Positions 55,222 through 63,684 of a stretch of 64,000 nucleotides of DNA are shown here, in pieces. The position numbers and the translations under genes were made by a program. The stretch's first letter is position 1; every line of letters starts with the position of its first letter. The notes beneath the pieces were generated by a model. The model was not told the DNA's origin. It was given only the letters and a program-made list of their open reading frames with translations, and did not search any database. The stretch is from Vagococcus jeotgali (GTDB lineage: Bacteria; Bacillota; Bacilli; Lactobacillales; Vagococcaceae), in assembly GCF_035918315.1 (NCBI RefSeq), contig NZ_CP142146.1:1674001-1738000 (forward strand). The letters are read 5' to 3'.

Positions 55222-56309
55222 TTTTTCGCCTCCTTTTTTAAAAAGACAGGTTCTCCGCTTTTTGCAGACTCATAAACTGCTTCTAATATCTCAGTAACAA
55301 CTAAAGCTTCTTCTGGTTTTACAATGGGTGGTGTGTCATTTAATATCGCATCAATCCAGGACCTAGCTTCTAGATAAGCTGGATCACTTCCTGCACCATC
55401 ATAAAAGTCAACACCACCTGTTTCAAGCTCAATTTTCTTTTCATATAACAAACCACGGTCTTCACCATTTAAAGTCAGTCCATCATGCATATCCGCACCA
55501 CCTTTTGTGCCTGATAAACTTGTTTTAGCTTCACCAATATCTAAACTATTTAAAGCCCAACTAGATTCAAGTGTAATAGTTGCACCGTTTTCCATAGTAA
55601 TGAAACCAAAAGCTGAGTCCTCTACTGTAAATTCCTCTGGGTCCCACGATCCCCAAGCATTAGCTGCATCTTTTGTTTGAGATAATTTATGATAAGTATT
55701 TCCTACTACATATTTTGGTTTATAATTATTCATCATCCAAAGCGTTAAATCTAGCGCATGAGTTCCAATATCAATCAAAGGACCACCACCTTGAGCTTCC
55801 TCATCTAAGAACACACCCCAAGTAGGTACAGCACGTCGCCTAATAGCATGAGCTTTCCCTAGATAAATTTCTCCTAATTCACCGGCCTTGCAAACCTCGT
55901 GCAAATAAGTAGCTGCTGTTGTAAAGCGGTTCTGATAACCAATTGTTAATTTCTTCCCTGTTTCCACCTGTGCTTCAATCATCTCTTTTGCTTCTTGGCT
56001 TGTTTTAGCCATTGGTTTTTCACACATCACATGTTTATCTAACTTCATACCTGCAATTGAAATCTCGGCATGGGTGTTATTGGGTGTACAAACATGGATG
56101 ACATCAATCTCTTTGTTAAGAAGTAATTCTTGATAATCTGTATAAATAAGTGATTCACTTGTCCCGTAATCTTCTTTTGCCTTCCTAGCTCTATCTTCCA
56201 ACACATCACAAAAAGCAACCATTTCAACTTCTTCTATTTTGCTTAGAGCAGGCATATGTTTACCATTAGCAATACCCCCGCAACCAATAATTCCAACTTT
56301 TAATACCAT
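55218..56309 (-). CDS. Gfo/Idh/MocA family oxidoreductase (first gene of the operon)
   Basis: 363 residues. [20 protein letters not shown] is the NAD turn; [18 protein letters not shown] and [11 protein letters not shown] carry the EKP Lys; [21 protein letters not shown] gives the Asp and His of the active site. It differs from the 52488 paralogue by a longer C-terminal domain. The ATG follows directly after a T-run, and its ribosome site (TGGGGA) lies in the 3' arm of the hairpin at 56311-56364. It opens a four-gene coupled operon. Confidence 0.88.
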   Translation of the reverse strand: MVLKVGIIGCGGIANGKHMPALSKIEEVEMVAFCDVLEDRARKAKEDYGTSESLIYTDYQELLLNKEIDVIHVCTPNNTHAEISIAGMKLDKHVMCEKPMAKTSQEAKEMIEAQVETGKKLTIGYQNRFTTAATYLHEVCKAGELGEIYLGKAHAIRRRAVPTWGVFLDEEAQGGGPLIDIGTHALDLTLWMMNNYKPKYVVGNTYHKLSQTKDAANAWGSWDPEEFTVEDSAFGFITMENGATITLESSWALNSLDIGEAKTSLSGTKGGADMHDGLTLNGEDRGLLYEKKIELETGGVDFYDGAGSDPAYLEARSWIDAILNDTPPIVKPEEALVVTEILEAVYESAKSGEPVFLKKEAKK

Positions 56310-56310
56310 A

Positions 56311-56364
56311 AAAAAATCCCCATCAATGTCGTATTGTGCTTATCATACACAATATTGATAGGGG
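56311..56364 (-). promoter_or_regulatory. Hairpin covering the ribosome site of the sugar operon (terminator or attenuator)
   Basis: Minus strand: CCCCTATCAAT pairs with ATTGATGGGG; nested inside, ATTGTG pairs with CACAAT around TATGATAAG. TTTTTTT follows and the ATG of the first operon gene comes next. It can terminate the araC transcript, and its 3' arm holds the ribosome site. The inner palindrome may also be a regulator site with an embedded TATGAT -10 box; no good -35 was found. Confidence 0.6.
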
Positions 56365-56383
56365 TTTCTTCCTGTATTTAAAG

Positions 56384-57262
56384 TCAATTATTCCCGAATA
56401 TTGACTTATGATATTTTAGAGGAGACATGCCAACTTGCTCTTTAAAAACATGATGGAACGTCTTAACACTATTAAATCCTGATTTTTCAGATACTTCAAT
56501 CATAGGCATTTTCTCTTTACTCAACATACTTTTAGCCTGACTAATCCGGTACTCTGTTAAAAATTGAATAAATGTCTGTCCTGTATTTTTTTTAAAAAAG
56601 CGTGCAAAATAGTGAGGACTAAACCCTACATGTTTAGCTACATCCTCTAAAGTAATATTTTCTTGAGAATGAGTTTCTATATAAATAAAAATATTATTTA
56701 GACGCTCAAGTGTTTCTTTTTGATTAACTGCTTCAACAAAATTACCTATCTCTAAAGTCTTTGCCTTCTTAGGTATCTCTCTAAAATAAAAGACGAGTAA
56801 TTGATGAAGCAGACCGATTAAAGAAAATTCATAACCGATACGTCTTTTCATAGGTTCTTCAAATAACATTTCTAAAATCTCTTGAATACTCACCGTGACA
56901 TTTTTCGGCCAGTTTACACTATGATTTTCACTAGTTTCAAATAAACGTATCAACTCCTTATAATCTAGTTTTTCTAAATATTGATCTCTAAAAAGGAGTA
57001 AGTCAAATTGATAAACTAAACGAACACTATCAGGAGAAGCTAAAAAATAATGAGACTCTCCACTACCAAATACAAAAATTTCACCTTCACGTACCTGAAT
57101 CAATTGTTCATCATAACCAATATAAGCTGATCCACTTTTCACATAAATAATCTCAATTTCCTTATGCCAATGAGGTGGGACAACTGTTTTACCTAAGTCT
57201 TCAAATGAGCGAAAAGGTAGCATATTATCCCAACTTGGAATTTCTAAATATAAACTCAACAC
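56384..57262 (-). CDS. AraC family transcriptional regulator with cupin sensor domain
   Basis: About 292 residues with start GTG 57262 (or TTG 57259); AGGAG lies five to eight bases upstream. The longer frame passes through the rny terminator and is not believed. N-terminal cupin: VVPPHWHKEIEIIYVKSGSAYIG with metal or sugar-binding His. C-terminal double helix-turn-helix: ITLEDVAKHVGFSPHYFARFF and MIEVSEKSGFNSVKTFHHVFKEQVGMSPL. It is placed just upstream of, and on the same strand as, the Gfo/ThuA operon, which it most likely activates in response to the sugar. Confidence 0.88.
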   Translation of the reverse strand: MLSLYLEIPSWDNMLPFRSFEDLGKTVVPPHWHKEIEIIYVKSGSAYIGYDEQLIQVREGEIFVFGSGESHYFLASPDSVRLVYQFDLLLFRDQYLEKLDYKELIRLFETSENHSVNWPKNVTVSIQEILEMLFEEPMKRRIGYEFSLIGLLHQLLVFYFREIPKKAKTLEIGNFVEAVNQKETLERLNNIFIYIETHSQENITLEDVAKHVGFSPHYFARFFKKNTGQTFIQFLTEYRISQAKSMLSKEKMPMIEVSEKSGFNSVKTFHHVFKEQVGMSPLKYHKSIFGNN

Positions 57263-57280
57263 ACCCACTCCTAACTCAAA

Positions 57281-57314
57281 AAAAGAGGATGACTCAAAAG
57301 TCATCCTCTTTTTT
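57281..57314 (-). terminator. rny terminator
   Basis: Minus strand AAAAAGAGGATGACT, loop TTTG, AGTCATCCTC then seven T. It lies 64 bp after the rny stop and only about 11 bp before the araC ribosome site. Confidence 0.85.
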
Positions 57315-57377
57315 TGCTTACCCAAGCACTTGTCATAGCTAGGGGTAAAACAACTTTTGACCCATACTATTTTCTTT

Positions 57378-58931
57378 TTATTTCGCGTAATCAACAGCTC
57401 TAACTTCACGTACCACTGTCACTTTAATGTGTCCAGGATACTCTAATTCGTCTTCGATACGTTTTCTAACATCACGAACTAGTAGAATCGCCTCATCATC
57501 AGAAACCTCTTCTGGTTTAACTAACACTCTAATTTCACGACCGGCTTGAATTGCAAAACTTCGCTCAACTCCAGGGAAGTCATTAGCAATATGCTCTAAA
57601 CGTTCTAAACGTTTGATATAATTTTCTAGTGATTCACTTCTAGCACCTGGTCTAGCAGCTGACAATGCATCAGCAGCTGCTACTAAAACTGAAATAACAG
57701 AAGTTGCTTCAATATCACCATGATGGGATGCAACAGCATTAATCACAACAGTATTTTCTTTGTACTTACTAACAAGTTCAGTTCCAATCTCCACATGAGA
57801 GCCATCTACTTCATGATCTAGTGCTTTACCAATATCATGTAGTAAGCCAGCTCGTTTTGCTAGTGTCACATCTTCGCCAACCTCTGCTGCTAATACACCA
57901 GCTAGTTTAGCAACTTCAATCGAATGATTTAAGACATTTTGTCCATAGCTAGTTCTAAACTTCAATCTACCTAGAACCTTAATTAAATCTGGATGAAGCG
58001 AGTGAACCCCAACCTCAAATGCAGCATTCTCCCCGTATTCACGAATACGTTCATCCATTTCTTTACGAGATTTTTCAACCATTTCTTCAATACGAGCAGG
58101 ATGAATACGGCCATCTTGAATTAATTTTTCTAAAGTCATCCGAGCGATTTCACGTCTGATTGGATCAAAACCTGATAAAACCACTGCTTCAGGAGTATCA
58201 TCAATAATTAAGTCAATACCTGTTAACGTTTCTAGTGTTCTGATATTACGTCCCTCTCGACCAATGATGCGACCTTTCATATCATCATTTGGTAAGTTAA
58301 CGACTGTTACAGTTAATTCTGAAATTTGATCAGCTGCACTTCTTTGAATCGCTAAAGATAGTATATTACGTGCTTTACGATCAGCTTCTTCTTTAGCACG
58401 TTGCTCACTTTCTTTAACCATCACTGCTCTTTCATGAGTTAGTTCTTCTTTTGTTTCTGTCATGATGATCTCTTTTGCTTCATCTTGCGATAATTCTGCG
58501 ATTCGCTCAAGCTCATCTTGTTGTTTCGATATTAAAACTGATACTTCTTTTTCTCGTTCATCAATTAATTGTTTTTTCGAATCAACTTTTTCTTCTTTTT
58601 CCTCTACTGAACGCTCACGCTTTTCTAAGAAATCATCTTTACGATCAAGATTACTTTCTCGTTGCAGCAAACGATTTTCTTGACTCTTAAGCTCAGATCT
58701 TTCTTCCCTTAGTTCACCCTCTACTTCTAGTCGATGTCGTTGATTCTCTTCCTTCGCCTCCAACAAATACTCTTTTTTAAGAGTTTCAGCTTCTTTTTGC
58801 GCCTGTTCGATAATGCCACTAGCAGTATTATTAGCTCCTGCTATCGATTTCTCATACCGAGCCTTTACAATAACATAGCCAATTGCTAGACCTACAATTA
58901 AACCGATGATAGTGAGGAGTACCGTAGTCAT
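57378..58931 (-). CDS. rny: Ribonuclease Y
   Basis: 517 residues from ATG 58931, eight bases after GGAGG. One N-terminal membrane helix ([21 protein letters not shown]), a long coiled coil to about 200, a KH domain ([21 protein letters not shown]) and an HD domain ([23 protein letters not shown]). It starts bulk mRNA decay at the membrane. It is monocistronic with a good promoter at 59038 and a terminator at 57281. Confidence 0.97.
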   Translation of the reverse strand: MTTVLLTIIGLIVGLAIGYVIVKARYEKSIAGANNTASGIIEQAQKEAETLKKEYLLEAKEENQRHRLEVEGELREERSELKSQENRLLQRESNLDRKDDFLEKRERSVEEKEEKVDSKKQLIDEREKEVSVLISKQQDELERIAELSQDEAKEIIMTETKEELTHERAVMVKESEQRAKEEADRKARNILSLAIQRSAADQISELTVTVVNLPNDDMKGRIIGREGRNIRTLETLTGIDLIIDDTPEAVVLSGFDPIRREIARMTLEKLIQDGRIHPARIEEMVEKSRKEMDERIREYGENAAFEVGVHSLHPDLIKVLGRLKFRTSYGQNVLNHSIEVAKLAGVLAAEVGEDVTLAKRAGLLHDIGKALDHEVDGSHVEIGTELVSKYKENTVVINAVASHHGDIEATSVISVLVAAADALSAARPGARSESLENYIKRLERLEHIANDFPGVERSFAIQAGREIRVLVKPEEVSDDEAILLVRDVRKRIEDELEYPGHIKVTVVREVRAVDYAK

Positions 58932-59037
58932 AAAAAACACCTCCATACTATCTTTCTTTATTTTATTTTGTTTACTTTATAAAATAAAACTTTTTTAATG
59001 AAAAAATATAAATATATAGATAAACTATACACTATCC

Positions 59038-59066
59038 ATTCTAAGCTTTGTTATATGGAGTGTCAA
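59038..59066 (-). promoter_or_regulatory. Promoter of rny
   Basis: Minus strand TTGACA, 17-bp spacer, TAGAAT (revcomp ATTCTA at 59038-59043, TGTCAA at 59061-59066), about 105 bp before the start codon. The -35 is part of a hairpin (GGAGTGTCAA with TTG-TCATGACTCC). Confidence 0.85.
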
Positions 59067-59187
59067 CTTAAAAAGTAAATTGTCATGACTCCCTAACTAC
59101 TTTGCTAAACAACAAAATCAAATTAAAACAGAGGTTTTTTTACTATTAATAGGCATAAAGTTTTAAAGTTCTTGTTTTCTTTTGAGT

Positions 59188-59202
59188 TTATTATCATTAT
59201 AA
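59188..59202 (-). promoter_or_regulatory. PerR/Fur-like box in the recA-rny gap
   Basis: Minus strand TTATAATGATAATAA matches the PerR consensus TTATAATNATTATAA in all but one base. It lies in the 346-bp gap between rny and recA, about 120 bp upstream of the rny promoter. No ORF lies in this gap; besides this box it holds the rny promoter, one hairpin and the recA terminator. The match could be chance in AT-rich DNA. Confidence 0.4.
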
Positions 59203-59235
59203 GGATTGTTATTAAATTAGGTGTTTTCTACATAT

Positions 59236-59268
59236 AAAAAACTCACCTAATTTAAAGGCGAGTTTTTT
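59236..59268 (-). terminator. recA terminator
   Basis: Minus strand AAAAAACTCGCC, TTTAAATTA loop, GGTGAGTTTTTT. It starts 10 bp after the recA stop codon. Confidence 0.85.
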
Positions 59269-59277
59269 GAATTTATA

Positions 59278-60327
59278 TTATTCTTTATCTAAATCTAGAG
59301 CTATGTCTTCTGTTACTTCTTCCTCAACTACTTCTACATCATCAATATTATAAGCAATACGTACTTTATTATAGATTTCCTCCATCATGTCAGGGTGATC
59401 TGCTAAATATTTCTTAGCATTTTCTCTTCCTTGACCGATGCGCTCTTCTTGGTATGAATACCAAGCACCACTCTTATTGACAATATCTTCTTCAGATGCC
59501 ATATCAAGTAGTTCTCCTTCTTGAGAAATGCCTTCTCCGTACATAATGTCAACTTCAGCTACTTTAAATGGTGGCGCTACTTTATTTTTCACTACTTTTA
59601 TCTTAGTACGATTCCCAATAATATCTGTTCCCGTTTTTAATTGTTCTGCACGGCGTACTTCTAAACGAACTGTTGCATAAAATTTCAAAGCACGGCCACC
59701 AGGTGTTACCTCTGGATTACCAAACATAACCCCAACTTTTTCCCTAATTTGGTTGATGAAGATAGCTATTGTTTTAGTTTTATTAATCGTTCCAGATAAT
59801 TTTCTTAATGCTTGTGACATCAAACGAGCTTGAAGCCCAACATGAGCATCCCCCATCTCGCCATCTATCTCAGCTCTTGGTACTAAGGCTGCCACAGAAT
59901 CGACTACTACAATGTCAATCGCACCACTAGAAACTAGAGCCTCAGCAATATTCAATCCTTGCTCGCCTGTATCTGGTTGTGATAGTAATAACTCATCAAT
60001 ATTAACTCCTAAAGCTTGAGCATATTTTGGATCCAAGGCATGCTCTGCATCAATAAATGCGGCTGTTCCACCTTCTTTTTGTACAGCTGCAATAGCATGT
60101 AGAGCTACTGTTGTCTTACCTGAACTCTCAGGCCCATAAATTTCAATGATTCTTCCACGAGGGTAGCCACCTACACCTAATGCTGAGTCAAGAGCAAGTG
60201 AGCCACTAGAAATCGTTGAAATTTGCGTGTCAACTTTTTCTCCTAATTTCATTACAGAACCTTTACCAAAATCTTTTTCTATTTTCTTTAAAGCAGCATC
60301 TAAGGCTGCTTGGCGATTATCTGACAT
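59278..60327 (-). CDS. recA: Recombinase RecA
   Basis: 349 residues from ATG 60327, eight bases after GGAGG (upstream in-frame codons rejected). Walker [15 protein letters not shown] near 66, the DNA-binding loop [22 protein letters not shown], Walker [13 protein letters not shown] and an acidic tail ([17 protein letters not shown]). It directs homologous recombination and SOS induction. It has its own promoter at 60364 with a LexA-like box just upstream, and is separated from cinA by 90 bp. Confidence 0.98.
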   Translation of the reverse strand: MSDNRQAALDAALKKIEKDFGKGSVMKLGEKVDTQISTISSGSLALDSALGVGGYPRGRIIEIYGPESSGKTTVALHAIAAVQKEGGTAAFIDAEHALDPKYAQALGVNIDELLLSQPDTGEQGLNIAEALVSSGAIDIVVVDSVAALVPRAEIDGEMGDAHVGLQARLMSQALRKLSGTINKTKTIAIFINQIREKVGVMFGNPEVTPGGRALKFYATVRLEVRRAEQLKTGTDIIGNRTKIKVVKNKVAPPFKVAEVDIMYGEGISQEGELLDMASEEDIVNKSGAWYSYQEERIGQGRENAKKYLADHPDMMEEIYNKVRIAYNIDDVEVVEEEVTEDIALDLDKE

Positions 60328-60363
60328 ATGTAATACCTCCAGTTTCATTTCTCTTCACTTGTT

Positions 60364-60392
60364 ATCATACTTTTTTTAAATAGAAAAAGCAA
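60364..60392 (-). promoter_or_regulatory. Promoter of recA
   Basis: Minus strand TTGCTT, 17-bp spacer, TATGAT (revcomp ATCATA at 60364-60369, AAGCAA at 60387-60392). Confidence 0.8.
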
Positions 60393-60400
60393 TAGGAAAG

Positions 60401-60414
60401 CGAACAAATATTCG
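60401..60414 (-). promoter_or_regulatory. LexA/DinR-like SOS box upstream of recA
   Basis: CGAACAAATATTCG (plus strand) fits the Gram-positive SOS box CGAACNNNNGTTCG with one mismatch, and lies nine bases upstream of the recA -35. Extended to AAAGCGAA and TTCGCTTT, it forms a hairpin that may double as a weak cinA terminator. Confidence 0.6.
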
Positions 60415-60417
60415 CTT

Positions 60418-61632
60418 TTATTTTACTGCATTGCGAATTAAGTTATAGCCATGCTTTAAGGCTCCATTTTTAATATATGCCAAATCACGTTTAATAACTC
60501 GTTCTTCTTTTATAATGTTATCTTTGCTAATAAGGCTAAAATAAATAATTCCCTCAGGCAAGCGCTCTTCAACTTTTGATAGATCTCCTAGAATGACTAA
60601 ACAATAATTTGAGCCAAACAACCGATTTCCTAATTTGCCAATTAAAGTATCCATCTCTTTAGCTTCAGCTATTAGATTTGCAGCTAGTACTTTTTCAAGT
60701 GCTTTTATATTAGGGACTGCGATAGACCCTACTAAAACACCTTTAGCACTTGATGTGTGAGTCCCTTGTAAATAGATATCACCACCTGTTACTAAGTCAA
60801 TAATTGATAACGTTTTGTTTTTCCGAGATAGCTCATTTATAGCAACCTCTTGAATAGTCAGATTTTCTCCGTAACCATAGAAAAATTCCCCAACTTTTTC
60901 CATAATACTTACTTCCATCTTATCAAGTAACACTTTGGCATCAACGTCCGTCACAGCTTGTGCGGTAATTCTTAACATCACTTCATTTGACTTAGCATAA
61001 GGTGCTATAGTGGGATTGCTTTGATGGTCAATCAATTCAGCTAAATCTGTCACAATTTGAGACTCTCCAATATTAATAAAACGAAAATACCTTGATTTTA
61101 AATGTAGGTGACTTGGTGATAACTCTATTAAAAGCGGGATAACTTCTTGCCTAAACATCGTCTCTAATTCCCTTGGTGGTCCAGGTAGCGTTAAATAATA
61201 AGTATCTCGATGCTTAATAAGTGAACCACAAGCCAGGCCAGTTGGATTTTGGATTGTTACGCCATCAGCAAAAGTTAGTGCTTGCTTTTTATTGTTTTCT
61301 GGCATGATTTTATCAGTAGATGAAAACAAATGAGTAATCTTCTCAAGAGCTACTTCATCATACACTAAGTTTTCTCCAATAAATTTACTCAAACTCTCTT
61401 TTGTTAAATCATCTGTTGTTGGTCCTAAACCACCACATAAAATAACTAATTCACTTCTTGATGAAGCTAGCTTGATTGTTTCAAGTAGCCGATTTTGATT
61501 ATCGCCAACTGTCGTTTCAAAATAAACCTCATAACCTAAATCTGCTAGTTCTTTTGATAAGAAAGCGCCGTTCGTATTAATAATTTGTCCCAGTAATAAT
61601 TCTGTACCGACTATAATTAACTCTGTTTTCAT
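60418..61632 (-). CDS. cinA: Competence/damage-inducible protein CinA with degenerate amidase domain
   Basis: 404 residues from ATG 61632. The N-terminal MoaB-like (COG1058) domain is intact: GTELLLGQIINTNGAFL, LCGGLGPTTDDLTKE, LPGPPRELETMF. The C-terminal domain should carry the AES(L/C)TGG motif of nicotinamide-nucleotide amidase, but here reads IIDLVTGG, replacing the active Ser and neighbouring Glu, and it also lacks the usual GGxxxYS stretch. The amidase is therefore probably inactive. It sits upstream of recA, the usual cinA-recA order, and divergent from rex. Confidence 0.9.
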   Translation of the reverse strand: MKTELIIVGTELLLGQIINTNGAFLSKELADLGYEVYFETTVGDNQNRLLETIKLASSRSELVILCGGLGPTTDDLTKESLSKFIGENLVYDEVALEKITHLFSSTDKIMPENNKKQALTFADGVTIQNPTGLACGSLIKHRDTYYLTLPGPPRELETMFRQEVIPLLIELSPSHLHLKSRYFRFINIGESQIVTDLAELIDHQSNPTIAPYAKSNEVMLRITAQAVTDVDAKVLLDKMEVSIMEKVGEFFYGYGENLTIQEVAINELSRKNKTLSIIDLVTGGDIYLQGTHTSSAKGVLVGSIAVPNIKALEKVLAANLIAEAKEMDTLIGKLGNRLFGSNYCLVILGDLSKVEERLPEGIIYFSLISKDNIIKEERVIKRDLAYIKNGALKHGYNLIRNAVK

Positions 61633-61736
61633 ATCCATCCCCCACTACTTATAAAATACGCTAATCTTATTTCATTCTATCACAGACTTTCAACGAACAT
61701 ATTTTTAAAAACTTCTATTAACCTCATTTTGATACT

Positions 61737-61754
61737 GTGTGATATTATTCGCAA
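61737..61754 (+). promoter_or_regulatory. Rex-like operator between cinA and rex
   Basis: GTGTGA, TATTAT, TCGCAA fits the Rex operator TTGTGA-N6-TCACAA with two mismatches in the half sites. It lies about 140 bp before the rex start in the 262-bp divergent gap; the rest of that gap shows no clear promoter. Confidence 0.5.
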
Positions 61755-61894
61755 TTTTTCATTTAACCCTCATGCTAGAGTGATAAATTCCTAAAAATAC
61801 AAGCTTTATTATTGATTTTATCAGCCATCACAGGTATTCTTATGAATGAAATAGGCAAAGTTCTATTAAGGAAAAAAGTGAGGAATTGAACGAT

Positions 61895-62530
61895 ATGAAA
61901 GAAACAAATATTCCAAAGGCAACTGCCAAAAGGCTTCCATTATACTATAGATACTTGAAATTTTTACATACGTCGGGGAAAAAAAAGGTATCATCAACTG
62001 AATTAAGTGAAGCGATTAAAGTAGATAGTGCTACTATCCGTCGTGATTTTTCTTATTTTGGAGAGTTGGGAAAACGTGGTTATGGTTATGACGTCGAAAA
62101 ATTGATGGATTTTTTTGCTAAAACACTTAGTGAAGACCGTTTAACTAATGTTGCTTTAGTCGGTGTTGGTAACTTAGGACATGCCTTAATTAATTACAGA
62201 TTTCATCAAAGTAACAGTATTCGTATTAGTGCTGCCTTTGACGTTAAAGAAGATATTGTTGGACGTATATTAGATGGTGTCCCTGTTTATCATTCTGATG
62301 AGTTGATTGAACAAATCAGTGATCAACATATTGAAGTCGCTATTCTAACTGTCCCACCAGAATCAGCTCAAGAAAATGCTGAAAAATTGGTTGAGGCTGG
62401 TATCAAAGGGATTATGAATTTTACACCTATTAGTTTAGATGTTCCAAAAGGTGTTCAAATTCAAAATGTTGATTTAACTAATGAAATGCAAACATTAATT
62501 TACTTCTTATCAAATTATAACGAAGAGTAA
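61895..62530 (+). CDS. rex: Redox-sensing transcriptional repressor Rex
   Basis: 211 residues from ATG 61895 (AGGA ten bases upstream; the frame extends three codons to a TTG). N-terminal winged helix ([20 protein letters not shown], then [24 protein letters not shown]), C-terminal Rossmann domain with [16 protein letters not shown]. It senses the NADH/NAD ratio and represses fermentation and respiration genes. It is divergent from cinA and followed by a strong hairpin. Confidence 0.96.
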   Translation: MKETNIPKATAKRLPLYYRYLKFLHTSGKKKVSSTELSEAIKVDSATIRRDFSYFGELGKRGYGYDVEKLMDFFAKTLSEDRLTNVALVGVGNLGHALINYRFHQSNSIRISAAFDVKEDIVGRILDGVPVYHSDELIEQISDQHIEVAILTVPPESAQENAEKLVEAGIKGIMNFTPISLDVPKGVQIQNVDLTNEMQTLIYFLSNYNEE

Positions 62531-62552
62531 AAAGAGGTTCTGTAGTACCCAC

Positions 62553-62603
62553 ACACCCCACAAAGTTAGAACTAAACATCTAACCTTGTGGGGTGTATTT
62601 TTT
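62553..62603 (+). terminator. rex terminator of the IS-end-like hairpin family
   Basis: ACACCCCACAAAGTTAGA pairs with TCTAACCTTGTGGGGTGT (one mismatch in 18), followed by ATTTTTTT. The arm closely resembles the hairpin at 11623 (ACACCCC, then AAAGTTAG). Confidence 0.85.
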
Positions 62604-62611
62604 TATTTTAG

Positions 62612-63235
62612 TTAAATATTAAATAAAATAACTAATAAATTCATTCCAACATGAGCTATTATTGGTGAGATGAGACTTTTTGAGTAATGGTAAATGAAAT
62701 AAAATAAAATGCCTAATCCTGTGTAAGTTAAAATATGTCCCCCGCCATGCATCAAAGCAAATAAAAGCGAACTGATCAAAATAGAAAAAGTTACAGGTAA
62801 CTTTTGATTTAGAAAATTAATCATACTATAACGAAATACACACTCTTCCATAATAGGAACAAATACAATCGGAATAAGTAACAACCAACTATTTCCTTGA
62901 CTAATAGGCAATTGATTTAGCATATTAAAAGGAATTTGTGTCCTTTGGATAACAAAATGACTCAACCAAATCATAAAAAATTGAAATAAAACTCCTACTA
63001 ACATACCAAATATACCACTTAATAAAATTTTACTAGTCAACACTTTTGATAAACTAATTTTTTGAGCCGTTTGATAATATATATATACGACTAAACTGGT
63101 ACATATCATATAAATTAACAGTATTATCACTATTTGAATTAGTAAGTTAGGAAAAAATGCGGTGACATATACCGGCATATTAATGGCGAACAGAAAGAAA
63201 AAAACACTCCAAAGCATATTTTTATTAATCGACAT
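62612..63235 (-). CDS. CPBP family intramembrane glutamic endopeptidase
   Basis: 207 residues with about six membrane helices. The CPBP/Abi motifs are present: IMEECVFRYSMINFL (EExxxR), FALMHGGG, and the last ISPIIAHVGMNLLVILF with the second His and Asn. These Rce1-like proteases process peptides or bacteriocins or give immunity; this one has no neighbouring bacteriocin gene, so its substrate is unknown. It is convergent with rex, sharing the hairpin at 62553, and divergent from groES. Confidence 0.9.
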   Translation of the reverse strand: MSINKNMLWSVFFFLFAINMPVYVTAFFPNLLIQIVIILLIYMICTSLVVYIYYQTAQKISLSKVLTSKILLSGIFGMLVGVLFQFFMIWLSHFVIQRTQIPFNMLNQLPISQGNSWLLLIPIVFVPIMEECVFRYSMINFLNQKLPVTFSILISSLLFALMHGGGHILTYTGLGILFYFIYHYSKSLISPIIAHVGMNLLVILFNI

Positions 63236-63297
63236 AAACTAACCCCTCTCACTTCTAAAATATAATAGCATACTCTTTAAAAATATGCGCATTTTAC

Positions 63298-63364
63298 TTG
63301 CAAAAAAAATAGTTAATAGGTATTATAGTAAGTGTAATTAGCACTTGAATATATCGAGTGCTAA
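63298..63364 (+). promoter_or_regulatory. groESL promoter with CIRCE operator
   Basis: TTGCAA at 63298-63303, 17-bp spacer, TATTAT at 63321-63326, followed by CIRCE at 63338-63364: TTAGCACTT, nine bases, GAGTGCTAA (consensus TTAGCACTC-N9-GAGTGCTAA, one mismatch). HrcA should repress from here. No CtsR-like repeat was seen. Confidence 0.92.
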
Positions 63365-63392
63365 AATTTGAAATATTACGGGGGGATACACA

Positions 63393-63677
63393 TTGTTAAA
63401 ACCATTAGGAGATCGTGTTATGATTAAGGTACAAGAAGCAGAGGAAACTACTGCTAGCGGGTTGGTATTAACATCTGCATCAAAAGAAAAATCTCAAACA
63501 GGAACAATTGTTGCTATTGGAAATGGACGTACATTAGATAATGGAACAGTTTTACCTATGAGTGTTGAAGTCGGTCAAACCGTCGTATTTGAAAAATATA
63601 CTGGTCAAGAAATCACAGATGCAGGCGAAGATTTCTTAATTCTTCATGAACAAGATATCATCGCAATCGTAGAATAA
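63393..63677 (+). CDS. groES: Co-chaperonin GroES
   Basis: 94 residues from a TTG codon seven bases after GGGGG, reading [21 protein letters not shown]. The GroEL-binding mobile loop and roof follow in normal order, ending [14 protein letters not shown]. It caps the GroEL ring. It is 31 bp upstream of groEL, under CIRCE control. Confidence 0.97.
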   Translation: MLKPLGDRVMIKVQEAEETTASGLVLTSASKEKSQTGTIVAIGNGRTLDNGTVLPMSVEVGQTVVFEKYTGQEITDAGEDFLILHEQDIIAIVE

Positions 63678-63684
63678 TAAATAA

